The position numbers and the translations under genes are program-made. This document shows positions 42,663 to 52,510 of a stretch of 64,000 bases of DNA, piece after piece. How positions within the stretch are numbered: position 1 is the first letter of the stretch; each line of letters opens with the position of its first letter. The notes beneath the pieces were generated by a model that saw only the letters and a program-made list of their open reading frames with translations, was not told the DNA's origin and made no database searches. This stretch comes from Amoebophrya sp. A120 (lineage: Eukaryota > Sar > Dinophyceae > Syndiniales > Amoebophryaceae), in the NCBI GenBank assembly GCA_905178155.1, contig CAJINV010000013.1:1988281-2052280 (forward strand), given 5' to 3'.

Positions 42663-43764
42663 ATTGGATTGGATTGGAATTCTGCTCGCTCATGGACGCT
42701 CATGGAGTGGGGCGTACTCGGGGCTGTAAGAGCTCCGGCGAGTGCTTTCATGAGCTAGACTTGACCACGCGTACTGCTATAGTAGAGGCGGCTAACGATG
42801 AACCTGCACCCCTCCCTCGTGTCATACAAACCCCGGGCTTAGGATCAACATGCTTACAGGGGGGACGGGGAAATAGCCCAACCCTGGCAGGTCCACCGAG
42901 AGTCTTGTACTGGCCAATGTAATAACTTCACGCGCCAGACGGGAGCACACGTCGAACCCTAAACCCTGTCTAAGTTATCAGTCACTTACAACTAGTTTTT
43001 TTTTTTCTTCTAACCATGCAAATTTATTATTTTTCATGCATCTCACCTCGGCCTGATGGACATCTTTTTTCTATTTCTTTTTGAACCCTTTTGGTAAAAA
43101 TAAAATAGATCCGTCTAGTAGCACCGCGGGCATGTGCAGACACATCGGCCAGTGTGTGGTTGGGGCGACATGCCATGCACAGCAACTGGGAGCAGGATCT
43201 CCACTAACTTTTTTCCAAAACGATAACAGGAGTGGCTCTTCTGAACACTACTTTTTTTTTTATTTTTGTCATTAGAGTATACGAAACTACCGCCTCTGTT
43301 TCTTCGTTGGCCGAGGTGCATACAAAAAAGAGACCGACTAAAGCCACCGAGCCGCACAGTGGTCTTGTGCGCTACCACTAAATTTAGGTCGAGACGGGCG
43401 CTAGCGCTACGCCCAAACACAGTCATGTAGAAGTATGCCTGATATTAATGATTGTGCGGAACGATGACAGGACAGTTTCGCGGGGACCGACAACGAATGT
43501 ATCTGCAAATTAGACAAATACTTCAAAATATGTGTAGTTCAAGGTGAAGACGAAGATGAAGAACAAGAAGATGAAGTCTATGCATGACACAAACAATAGG
43601 TAAGTGAAAAAGTTTATCCATACTCCACTTTAACCACACACTTCATACACACCCCCGACGACACAGCTGGCGTAATCTTTGGCGCCACTACTTGCCCAGA
43701 GAGCGCACGATCACGGCCTGTGGAAGCTTTTCGAACAGAGACTCCTTGCCACGAGTAAGCTTTC
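42663..43764. other. Stretch without a recognised gene
   Basis: Only short frames are present. A telomere-like CCCTAAACCC word at about 42957 is too short to mean anything. Poly-T and poly-A tracts occur near 43000 and 43255. Confidence 0.4.
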
Positions 43765-43845
43765 CACACTTCGCTGACAAGTCAAGCCTTCCACACTTCG
43801 CTGACAAGTCAAGCGAACAGTAAGCCTTCAACACTTCGCTCCTTT
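43760..43845. repeat. Tandem CTTCCACACTTCGCTGACAAG units
   Basis: TTCCACACTTCGCTGACAAG followed by TCAAGC occurs twice (about 43764 and 43790), then a partial TTCAACACTTCGCT at about 43827. Confidence 0.75.
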
Positions 43846-43974
43846 CCACGGACGACCTGTCATCCTTTGATCGAACCAGATGAACTACAACTACACATGT
43901 AAGATTTACAGTTCATCTTCGTCCCTGCATAGAAGTAGTCCGATTTTCAATCCAAAATAGTACAACGGCAACTA

Positions 43975-44074
43975 NNNNNNNNNNNNNNNNNNNNNNNNNN
44001 NNNNNNNNNNNNNNNNNNNNNNNNNNNNNNNNNNNNNNNNNNNNNNNNNNNNNNNNNNNNNNNNNNNNNNNNNN
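43975..44074. other. Assembly gap of 100 N
   Basis: A run of exactly 100 N, probably of arbitrary length. TCTGGAATTT occurs twice just after it (44075 and 44100). Confidence 1.
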
Positions 44075-44211
44075 TCTGGAATTTACTTTATCAAGAAGGA
44101 TCTGGAATTTGTTTCGTGCCACATCAACATGACCGCATCTAGGATCCGCGATTCAAAGATTTGCCGTCCACGTGAAGACCGAAAGCAATTTTGTGCGGGC
44201 CTGGGCTTGGT

Positions 44212-44511
44212 CTAGAAATTTGACACTTCATCACGGAGGATCACGATCTTGACCGAGGGGGAACTACAAGGCCACATATCCAACCTTCTCACAAGTAGAT
44301 CCCAAATAAATATTTTTGTGATCTTTTTGCCCGCATAGAAACCTACTGCTTGGATCTTTCGTACAGCAGGAAATTTCTGAATCTGCTCTTTCTTCTTCAC
44401 CTCTTTACTTGCTGCGCTGGAAGTGAGAATGAGAGCTGAACGACCTGACCTGAGTGGAGTCTGAAGATCACCGGATGAAAATGAGAACCGAAAAACCATG
44501 ACGAATGTCAA
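44212..44511 (-). CDS. Possible exon, 99 residues
   Basis: The open frame includes KEVKKKEQIQKFPAVRKIQA, then VGFYAGKKITKIFIWDLLVR and VKIVILRDEVSNF before the stop. Composition is plausible for a real C-terminal exon. No family recognised. The ATG at 44511 may be internal. Confidence 0.3.
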   Translation of the reverse strand: MTFVMVFRFSFSSGDLQTPLRSGRSALILTSSAASKEVKKKEQIQKFPAVRKIQAVGFYAGKKITKIFIWDLLVRRLDMWPCSSPSVKIVILRDEVSNF

Positions 44512-44674
44512 AACACGCCACGACGAATTTCAAAACCGCGCCGAATGGCCAACCTGCAGCATTCAGGGACCCTCGCGAGGCCCTCGCCCACACGGTTTGT
44601 GCTTGCATTTCAATTTAGAAGTGTCCGAACAGTTTTCTCAGCGACGAAATGAACAACGACGATGAAATGAGCAA

Positions 44675-44896
44675 CTACGCGCTTCTTTTTCTTCTTCTTG
44701 TAAATTTTGGTACTACAGTTGCCCACTTCTTAGCTTCCTCAAGATGAAGCGGCATTCCCGGAGGCTGGGGCTGTTTTCCAAGCCTGGAGACTTGAGGTTT
44801 CGGCTGGAAAAGGCGGGGTGCTCTAACAAACTGCTGGCTTTGGACAGGACAAGCGTCGGATCGAAATGAAAAATCCCTGCTCCCCATATTAATCAT
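44675..44896 (-). CDS. Possible small protein, 73 residues, basic C-terminus
   Basis: It runs from the ATG at 44896 (MINMGSRDFSFRSDACPVQS) through RLFQPKPQVSRLGKQPQPPG and HLEEAKKWATVVPKFTRRRK to the stop at 44675. It has no repeats and reads like protein. It may be the last exon of the gene whose pieces lie at 45360-45610. Confidence 0.4.
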   Translation of the reverse strand: MINMGSRDFSFRSDACPVQSQQFVRAPRLFQPKPQVSRLGKQPQPPGMPLHLEEAKKWATVVPKFTRRRKRSA

Positions 44897-45071
44897 TCAA
44901 AAGGCGATTTTTGTTGCTGGTGGATTTGTGTACCTACTTACACCAATCGAATCAGGTTGTTTGTAGAAGTCTGCGTCTGGCGAAAAGCGATAGTAGGCGA
45001 TCTAGGCATGCTCATCGTCATCAGCTACAGCTGCATGATGCTTTACAGCATTGACATTGTAGCAGTTGAGT

Positions 45072-45311
45072 ATGACAGACGTCTCGTCTGCATCTGACCT
45101 AGTAGGGGTACTTGGTTCACTCGCAATACAGATCACGATCTGTGATAAGCTCCTCCCCTCTTCCTTCCTCTCACTCTATGCAACACAAAGGCGCTCGTGG
45201 TTTCACAAATCCGCATCACAAAAGTATATGAGTATGGAGAGGGAGGATTTGTCCCCACAATACATCGCCGTTTCGTACTATCGCGAGAAAAAACTGCTGC
45301 CTTCACAGTAA
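45072..45311 (+). CDS. Possible small protein, 79 residues
   Basis: It starts at the ATG at 45072 (MTDVSSASDLVGVLGSLAIQ) and includes LLPSSFLSLYATQRRSWFHK and SPQYIAVSYYREKKLLPSQ. Weak hydrophobic segments. No family recognised, and it could be a chance frame. Confidence 0.3.
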   Translation: MTDVSSASDLVGVLGSLAIQITICDKLLPSSFLSLYATQRRSWFHKSASQKYMSMEREDLSPQYIAVSYYREKKLLPSQ

Positions 45312-45359
45312 ACTTGTGACACCGAGGAAGGTGCAACATCGGGAGTGTAGTTTGTCTTG

Positions 45360-45610
45360 CTACACATGCAAGACAGGAATGGATTTTTTGCCTTAGCCGT
45401 GTCTTTCTCCACGACTAGGAACCTCGCATAGCGAATTTTCTCTGTCAAGTGATGTCGAGGAACGAAATCAAGTTGAGTATGCAAAACTTGCAAAATTTTT
45501 AAACAGAGAAACAGATTTTTCGTGCGATACGTACGCCTTGTTCGGGGCCACGGTATCTTGCCCGAAATTCTTGAAACTGCTCTTCCGAGTTAAATACCGG
45601 TCCAGCGTAT
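45360..45610 (-). CDS. Two small exons of an unknown gene
   Basis: The first exon, about 45607-45535, reads GPVFNSEEQFQEFRARYRGP and ends at a GTACGT donor. The second, about 45480-45360, reads LDFVPRHHLTEKIRYARFLV then VEKDTAKAKNPFLSC. Both are charged and helical. Neither start nor end is resolved. No function assigned. Confidence 0.4.
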
Positions 45611-46001
45611 GCATTGCAAAAGGAAAAGCGTCGCACGAGTAGTCGAAACTGCATGACAAAGTACTTACTTCAGAGGGAAAATGTAATAAAAACTTTTTGT
45701 CTACATGCATAATCAAGACTAAGTTTGCATCCCTAATCCTGAAACCCAAACCAAACCCTGGGAGATCCCGCCGCGACGGACGCCCATCTTGTCAAGCGCG
45801 ATCCCTACATGCATAGTTTTTTGGAAAAGGAAGGCAAAAAGAGAAGGATGAAGCAAAAAAAATCGAGCGAGGCGAGCGAATCTCTCGGCGGCCTATGAAG
45901 GACAATCCAGTGGCCAACCCGAAGTCCAACACAGTAGGGCTTAGTCAAGACTAAGTAAAGAGGAACGCGGAAGCATATCTGAATCTCTCATGAAGTCCTG
46001 C

Positions 46002-47520
46002 TCAATCGATCTTTTTAAACCTTTTGCATCGAGGATAGAGAGTTTGCTTCGGCAATAGACACAGCACCATCGCGTGCTTCTCAGCGCTGTCCCGGCACAA
46101 CAGCGTCAGCGCGAGGGCAATGCGCTGGTCGAGCGAGTCCGACAGTTGTTGCTCGATGAAAGCTGTGAGATGCAGATGTTGCTCGTCGCCGGACAGCAGT
46201 TTCTGTTTCACCATCGGGTGCTTCACAAATTCCTCCAAGTCGTCATCCAGTAGATTCTGCAAGTAGTATTCTAGGCACCTCTTCTGAAACGGGGTGGACA
46301 CGCCCCATTCTTCCGCGATTTGCAGACCCAAGTTGAGGCTCACCTGCGCTTGTTGGATGGAAATGGTGGTGCTGCTGGTAATCAGTCTATCCATCAGAAA
46401 GCTCAGCCGACGCTCCTCTTGCTCCTCTTTCATCATGTTGACGTGTTGTAAGTTGTAATCTTGCGATCGATTTTCTGCGGGAAATAGGAGCAAATCGCGC
46501 ACCGACAGAGCAGGAGAAGACACGGCTCGTCCGGCTTCTTCTCTATTCCGCGTTCTCGACGCCGTTTGTCGGAGACCGAGAATCAGTTCTGCGTTGGTCG
46601 GAGATGGAGATGGAGTTACTTCTAGCGCCTCAACATCCGAATGATGAACAAGATCCGCGTCGACAGTCATCTGATGCTCCACCAGCAGCAGCACCACTTT
46701 TAACCCGCGCTTCAACAGCTCCAGGCTGTGTTGCGCCGCGAAGATCTTGGCGTGCAGTTTGAGCAGGTACAGAGAGTATCCTGAGTAAAAACATCCCCAC
46801 CCCATAGTCAAGTTGGTAATCTAGCAACACAAATCTCCAAGTTTTGGGCACTGTGCATGACAAGTTTCCCTCTGCAGTGTAGTGCTGATTGGCAAGAGAA
46901 GCCGCATGAGAAAGCCAATTTCGCATCCTGTTTACAGCATTACAGATTCCAAAACACGACTGGAAATGCTTCTCATGGAGCTGCGCATTACAAACGTTCC
47001 TGTCATTGCACATTTGCATGGCAACTCTGGTGTGGGGACGTTTTTACTCAGGATAGAAAGCTGATTTGGTTCACCTGCGACACGTTCTTCTGCAGGTTGA
47101 GCATATCAGATGTAAAAATGTCTGAGTCTGGGTCTGGAAGAATACAAACTTGTGATGTGCATTTCAGAACACAAAAAGATCTCTCATGCATGGGTTGCAA
47201 AAGCTGCCCACTTTATGCCACCAAAGTGGGGGATTTGTCATGCGGATTCGGCATTGCGGAAGCTTCTCCAAACCTGTAATGCTAGCGCTTCCATACCAGA
47301 CCTCCTGTGTCATGCAAAAATAGCGTGACTGTTCCAGACCCAGACATTTTTACACTTGATAGAGCACAAATGGACACAACAGACCGTTGCTGAGTACGGC
47401 TTGCGACTGTTGGTCGTGTATCAGATTGCACAAGAACTCCCCGCGGTCCCCGCTTAACACTCGTAATGCAAAAAGGTAGACTACTCCAGCTGTTGGGTTG
47501 CCTTTTGGCACTGGTTCCAG
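46002..47520 (-). CDS. Helical-repeat-like C-terminal coding block
   Basis: Exons 47519-47362, 47098-47058 and 46776-46002 are separated by two introners. Read through, they give GLLEPVPKGNPTAGVVYLFA, GDRGEFLCNLIHDQQSQAVL, SNGLLCPFVLNLQKNVSQVN, LYLLKLHAKIFAAQHSLELL and so on, to KRFKKID and TGA. The pattern (short amphipathic helices with N-x-x-x-Q-x-x-L-x-x-G-L-L) looks like ARM/HEAT- or RIH-type helical repeats. This is an impression, not a match. The block lies 140 bases after the preceding block on the same strand, so it is probably the 3' end of the giant gene starting at 59460. If the stop at 47658 is used, it is a separate gene. Confidence 0.6.
46777..47055 (-). mobile_element. Introner element (279 bp)
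   Basis: The arms TATCCTGAGTAAAAACATCC and the inverse of TATCCTGAGTAAAAACGTCC are almost identical. Flanks show no clean 5-bp duplication. Removing the element plus two bases keeps the frame (QISF to SLYLLK). Confidence 0.85.
47104..47361 (-). mobile_element. Introner element (258 bp), TSD GAGCA
   Basis: The left arm is TATCAGATGTAAAAATGTCT and the right arm is the inverse of TATCAAGTGTAAAAATGTCT. GAGCA lies at 47099-47103 and 47362-47366. Removal joins CCA TTT GTG CTC to AAC CTG CAG in frame. Confidence 0.9.
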
Positions 47521-47657
47521 CAGCCCAGAAGAGACTCAAACAGGAGTACTACAAAAATACAAATTCATAAATCCAGAGGGTAACGGATGCAGTTTTTCTG
47601 ACGCTCCTCCCGTTGCAGCTGCTCCTACTGTCACTGTCTGTGTCTTCCATCAAGAAA

Positions 47658-50116
47658 TTATGCGGGAAAAGAAATAAAGAAGGACTTGTGCATTCTCATA
47701 TTGTGATCGGCACCACTACCAGCACCTGCAGAACTCGCAACATGATTCGTTTGTTGCTGCACCAGTGGTGTGAAAACAGAGGAGTCAAATGCCGCTAGGG
47801 ACGAAGAAGAGGCGATTGATCTACTGCCACGAGCATATCTTTTCCACCTACTCCGCTTTCGATCTTGATCGTGATTTTCGTTGTCGTGGTCACGACCAGT
47901 AAAGTTCACGTTGTTATTGACCTTCATCTATCCTGTGCAAAATTTAAAGTATCGTATTCGTATAAATGCAAGTCTTGCATTACAAGTCTTTTTCTTAAGG
48001 CAAACCCGCAGCACAAATTCTATTTCTGACGCTGAGGAAATTTGTAATGCATTTATACGAGTGCGATACTTTTGCAGTTCATATCATCAGTTCCTCTGCC
48101 TGCGCTGATCCGCCGGGCGACGAGGAGGTGGACATCAAAATGTAGCGGTGCAAGCTTTGCCGCATCGTCGCCTCCTGTAAGTACCGCAGTGGCGGGTAGA
48201 AGAGCTGTTGCGCCATAAGAGTGTGGAAATAAACGTCCGGACTTGCGGCCTTCCCGCTCTGGTCAACACCCTCCACTTTAATATTCATCTCCCCTGTCGT
48301 GCAGCTCGATGTCTGTGCACTGTTGATGCCGAGAAATTCGCAGTACCCCGCCTCCAGATTCATATGGGGCGGGGGAAATGCGTCCCTGTGGTCACCAGCT
48401 TGTTCATCTCTATCAGGATGCGCAGCTTGTACACCAGCAAGGTCCGATGACCCACCTCCCTGGGGGTCTTGTTCGAAAAACAGCGCTGCGTCGATGTTCT
48501 TTCCGCCGTACGGCAGCGGCTTTTTCCCCGAAGAGGACAGGTAGTTCTTGCCGTGTCTGTTGGTTTTATTTTCTCGCCCAGGAGTGGACGACATACTCCC
48601 GCCGTGCTGCTGGTAGCGGTTCTTTATCTTTGCGGTGGACATCGGGGTAGTTTGTTCCATATCCTCGTTTCTGTTCGAGGTCGAAGTGGCTGAGCTATTT
48701 GCGTTCAGTCTTTGCTGCTGCTGAATCGGTGTTGTCGGGGAACCACGAGGACCACCCTGAAGATTCTGCTGTGTCGGCACTGTCACATTCTGTTGAAATA
48801 ATCTGCCGCTAGTCGACTTTGAGGTACAAGTCGAGGGCTCGACCGAGAAGAGGTTCGAAGCGAAACTCGAGGATGCGGTCGTGGCCGAAGTAGAGGAGGA
48901 CGCAGCAGCGCCGGCGTTGCTAGTCGTTGGTGAGGGTAAAACTACGTCAACGACGCTCAGGCTTTCGCTCAGCAATGCGATTGCCGTCTGCAAGTTGGAC
49001 TTTTTCATTTGAAACTCCTGCCTAGTTGTCCTATTGGTGTAGTTGTTGCCCTTGATGGTCATTCCCCGCCGATTTTTTTCCGTCGCGGTTGTAGTTTTAC
49101 TGGAAGAAGTAGAATTTGTCTTATCAAGTACTACCATCTGCACCCAAGATGCGACGTCCTGCATCCAAACCTCCTATGAATTGCAAATATGTCTAGGTCT
49201 GGAAGACTGCAAGTTTGTCATGCTTGTCAGGCATGATTCGAGAATCTGTGTTGCGTACGCACGAAAAGGCCCTCCTACCTGTCATGCAAAAACGCAGTTT
49301 GCCATGACGAAAATACATGGCAGCCAAAAAATTTGTCATGCATATCTGCGTATTGCAGTGCGTCTTTCATTCACTTTTAGCATTACAAGTTTCCGGACCC
49401 AGACATATTTGCATTTGATACCTGCTCAAACAGCGCGAAGGAGAGCCCCGCCCGGGCGATTTTCTCCGACTTCGGTATATCAAATGCAAAAATGTCTGGG
49501 TCTGGAAACTTGTGATGCTGAGTGGCGTAGCATGAGGAGGCCACAAGTGCTGGCTCAGCATGACAAATTTCTGAGCTTGTAGGTGTTGCCTATTCTGCAT
49601 GACAAACTGCGTCTCCGCATGACAGAAAAGTGCGGCTCTTGGGCAACGTGCATGACAGATTTAAGAGTCATGCCAGAAAAGCATGACAAACATGCATTCT
49701 TCCAGACCCAGACATTTTTACATTTGATACGGTAGGAGATTCAACCAAATAATCGCGTCGCGAATCAGGGACGAGGTGTTTTGGTTTGTCGGCAACATCG
49801 TGGCAGTTGTCATGCTGCCTTGCGAATCATCCAGAGGACTTCGCGCAGCCTCTTTATTTGCAAGTTCGCTCTTCATTCCTTTCCTCTTTGCGCTCTGCTC
49901 CATCGCATCCAACTGGTACAGCTTCCACAGCACAATTTCAGTGACCAAAACCCCCGGTGTGCGAAATTTCACCAAGTCGGGGTTTGTGTGGAGGTCTACC
50001 ACTTTTTCGTCCCAGGTGGAAAAACGGCCTTGGTCTGAGGCTGAGCCACCCCCACCGCCGCCATTAATGCCACTTCCCATAATTGTCGGAACAGCACCAG
50101 CTGTACCACCTGGGGG
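47658..50116 (-). CDS. Coding block of the giant gene, four exons
   Basis: Exons 50116-49730, 49472-49421, 49169-48084 and 47923-47658 join in phase when each introner plus one duplication copy is removed. They give ...IIWLNLLP, KSEKIARAGLSFALFEQ, VWMQDVASWVQMVVLDKTNS and ...AEELMKVNNNVNFTG. The third exon is mostly disordered, with Ser/Thr runs. A helical piece (NLQTAIALLSESLSVVDVV) lies early in it and FYPPLRYLQEATMRQSLHRY near its end. The frame stops at TAA 47658, but a GTGCTG donor before it could lead to the block at 47520. Upstream it joins in phase to the exon at 50999-52253. Confidence 0.65.
47929..48083 (-). mobile_element. Introner element (155 bp), TSD TCATC
   Basis: Left arm TATCCTGTGCAAAATTTAAA; right arm the inverse of TATGAACTGCAAAAGTATCG. 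TCATC lies at 47924-47928 and 48084-48088. Removal keeps the frame (ELM to KVNNN). Confidence 0.85.
49175..49420 (-). mobile_element. Introner element (246 bp), TSD CCTCC/CCTGC
   Basis: Left arm TATGAATTGCAAATATGTCT; right arm the inverse of TATCAAATGCAAATATGTCT. The flanking pentamers differ at one base. Removal joins TTT GAG CAG to TGG ATG CAG via one shared codon, in frame. Confidence 0.85.
49478..49729 (-). mobile_element. Introner element (252 bp), TSD CGGTA
   Basis: The arms TATCAAATGCAAAAATGTCT and the inverse of TATCAAATGTAAAAATGTCT. CGGTA lies at 49473-49477 and 49730-49734. Removal joins CTC CTA CCG to AAG TCG GAG in frame. Only 52 coding bases separate it from the previous element. 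Confidence 0.9.
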
Positions 50117-50121
50117 TGCAT

Positions 50122-50993
50122 CCAATGCAAAAGTATCGCACTTGTTCTCGTCGTACTCATCGAAGTCACGCATCACAGATATGTGGCGTCCTAAGGGATG
50201 ATAATTGAATCTTCAACTTCAGCAATGCAACAGTATCAGTATCATATATATGACTGTTGTGAATCGAGGGAATAGGGAGAGCGGAATAGGGAGAGCGGAA
50301 TAGGGAGAATAGGTCAATAGGGAGAGCCGTGGTAAACCTAATTCCCCTTGAATCGCGATGGTATGCTCCGTTTTGGTAAGCCGTAGAACCAAAAAAAATT
50401 TCGCGCGCGCATTCATGCACGCGCGCGCGTTGCATCGATTCGAAGGCGAACGAGCACCGCGCGCCCGTTGAATCATCGAAGGAAATTTGAAGTGGCCACT
50501 TCAACTTTCCCTCATCGAAGGAAAATCGAGTTGCCCATTTCAACTTTCCCCATCGAGGAAAATTTGAAATGGCCACTTCAACTTTCCCTCATCGAAGGAA
50601 ATTTGAAATGGCCACTTTACCTTTCCGCCTTCGCCAGCTGACGAGCAAGACCTGAGCCTTACGGGCCCGCAAGAGGATAAATCCCCTCAGGGAAGGTTCC
50701 GCGCCTCCCCGACCCCGGGAGGAGCCGCCGAGGAGGGGGGTACTCGGAAGCATTTCCACCCCAGATTTCGAAAGATGTTGTCGTGGCCGTGCCATGCTGT
50801 TTGCGATCAGTTTGGTTTTGTTTTTGCTGCCCCCTTTTAGGGGGACTCTCCCTATCTCCCTACTCTCCCTATCTCTTCCTATTCCCTATTCTATAAAGCG
50901 TTCTAGTATCATACAAATTGCATGATTTTCATTTTTCTCTTGGGAACGAAATTCGGAAAGCGATTTTTTATACTAGTACGCTACTTGTGCAAT
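50122..50993 (-). mobile_element. Giant introner-like element (872 bp), TSD TGCAT
   Basis: The left end is CCAATGCAAAAGTATCGCAC and the right end is the inverse of TTGCACAAGTAGCGTACT. TGCAT lies at 50117-50121 and 50994-50998. Removing it plus one TGCAT joins GCG ACT TAT GCA to CCC CCA GGT in frame. It is more than three times the usual size and packed with tandem repeats. Confidence 0.7.
50271..50910. repeat. Tandem repeats inside the giant introner
   Basis: GGGAGAGCGGAATA recurs three times at about 50275-50330. A unit of about 40 bp (CATCGAAGGAAATTTGAA, then GGCCACTTCAACTTTCCCT) is repeated four times at about 50475-50625. CTCTCCCTATCTCCCTA near 50848-50890 is the inverse of the first motif. 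The array is thus roughly symmetrical about its centre. Confidence 0.75.
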
Positions 50994-50998
50994 GCATA

Positions 50999-52253
50999 AG
51001 TCGCCTGCTCCTGCGTGACCACCTGAACGGTGCTGGTTTCGGTCTGCTGGTCCGACATGCCGACCCAGTCACTTTGAAGATTTGCGGACGAGGATTCTTC
51101 TTTGACGAAGGTGATGGAGCTGGAATAGTTTGTCTGCACAATCTTTTCCTCTGGGGCGAGGAAGCTCGCGGCGCCCGGCGTGCGGTCCACAGAATTTTTG
51201 TCAACCTCAGATCCAGCACTATTTGCGAAGAATGCATTTGGTGCTAATTTCAAGAGCAGCAACGGATCCTGAAACCCCAGATCGTGATCGCTGGTGCCGA
51301 AGCTGTAGTGCCGATTATGTGTAATGGATGTTCCGGGTTTGTTCTTCTGTAGTAGGGTTTTCCACTCCTCCTTCACCAGCCTCTGCTGCTCCTTCGCCAA
51401 AACTACCGCTGCCGTGCTGGTCGTCGTGCAGCTTTCTCGACGTCCTGCTTGTGCTGTTGACAAGAAAAAACCATCGTAGGCCAGGGCCAGCAGAGTCGGG
51501 AGACAGTGCTGGAAGCGGGAAAAAGTCGTGGTGACATTCATCTTTTTCATGCATGCGGAAGTAGATTCGGATTCCTCTTCTTCATCACCATCAGCTACGT
51601 TCTGGAAATGGTCTGCGCTGACGGCAAACTTGAGAACCAATTCCAGTCGCTGGAACACGGCTGACAACACGGCCTGCTGCTTCAAAGCAGCGAGAAATTT
51701 CCAATTCGATGCTGGTCCACCTCGTGCTGTCATAGCTGCACCTCCTCCCGAAAAGTTGTCGATGAGCGGGGGTTCCTCTGCCAGAAACTCTACCGGAATA
51801 CACCGCAAAAGGAAGACAAGCAGATACAGATGTGGCAACACTTCGGAGGGCGCTACGCGGATTACTCTGAGCAGGAGTAGCGTAAAGCTGTTCGCAGCTC
51901 CTGCTTCGCCCACTACGGAGGGGGCTCCGGCTCCACCGGGAAGAAGAACATCGTCGTTGAACAAAAGCAAAAAAGCCTGAAGGAGCAAGGGCAAGTCGCG
52001 TTTTTTTACCACAGGAGGAGACGAGCCACAGTTGTTCAATATCGCGTCCCCCGACGAGGTCGCCGCGGACCGCCCTGGTGCAAGATTTGTTGAGGTGGAT
52101 TTGCTCAAGTGCGCATATTTTCCGTTGTATTTCTCGATCTTCAGCGCCACATGCTCGCCGTCGGCGAGAAACTTGTGCACCCAGGGGCGAAAAAACCGGT
52201 TTTCCCACAGCAACGGGCTCGAGCGAGTAGTTATGGAAGTGTCAGAATCGAAA
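50999..52253 (-). CDS. Exon of the giant gene
   Basis: About 418 residues: FDSDTSITTRSSPLLWENRF, then FRPWVHKFLADGEHVALKIE, a Leu-rich part (LPLLLQAFLLLFNDDVLLPG and LLRVIRVAPSEVLPHLYLLV), FLAALKQQAVLSAVFQRLEL, and a disordered end. The Leu-rich amphipathic pieces suggest a helical-repeat fold. Downstream it joins in phase to the exon at 50116. Upstream, across the introner at 52259, the simple join is out of phase with the frame of the large exon; the frame FEIVNFDSD would need an extra upstream intron. Confidence 0.65.
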
Positions 52254-52258
52254 TTAAC

Positions 52259-52510
52259 AAAGTTGAAATAATTTGTAATGCATAAAATGCGATACAAAAA
52301 GTGACTCTATTGCAGAGGACCCAAGGGAGGCAGATTATAGTCCTGGTAAGGGTCAAAAGTTGGACTGCCATCTAGCATGACAGAAGGCAGCTCTTTTGCC
52401 CTAAACCGCATGACAGACTCGCTTCCAGGACCGGGGAAATTTGCCATGCACCGACTACAAACTGTAGGTCTAACTGGTATCCGTTTTATGCATGACAAAC
52501 TATTTCAACT
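52259..52510 (-). mobile_element. Introner element (252 bp), TSD TTAAC
   Basis: The arms share AAAGTTGAAATAATTTGT and ATGCATAAAA with inverse copies at the right end. TTAAC lies at 52254-52258 and 52511-52515. These arms differ from the TATC family. Confidence 0.75.

Noticed and set aside
42950-42975. Telomere-like CCCTAAACCC
   Set aside because: Barely two units in the middle of a contig; no array.
46002-46811. Gene starting MTMGWGCFYSG at 46811
   Set aside because: The first residues are coded by the end of the 46777 introner; coding continues upstream beyond the element.
49718-50176. Start codon at 50173 (MRDFDEYDENKCDTFALDA)
   Set aside because: This segment lies inside the 872-bp introner-like element, and removing the element joins the downstream exon in phase to the exon at 50999.
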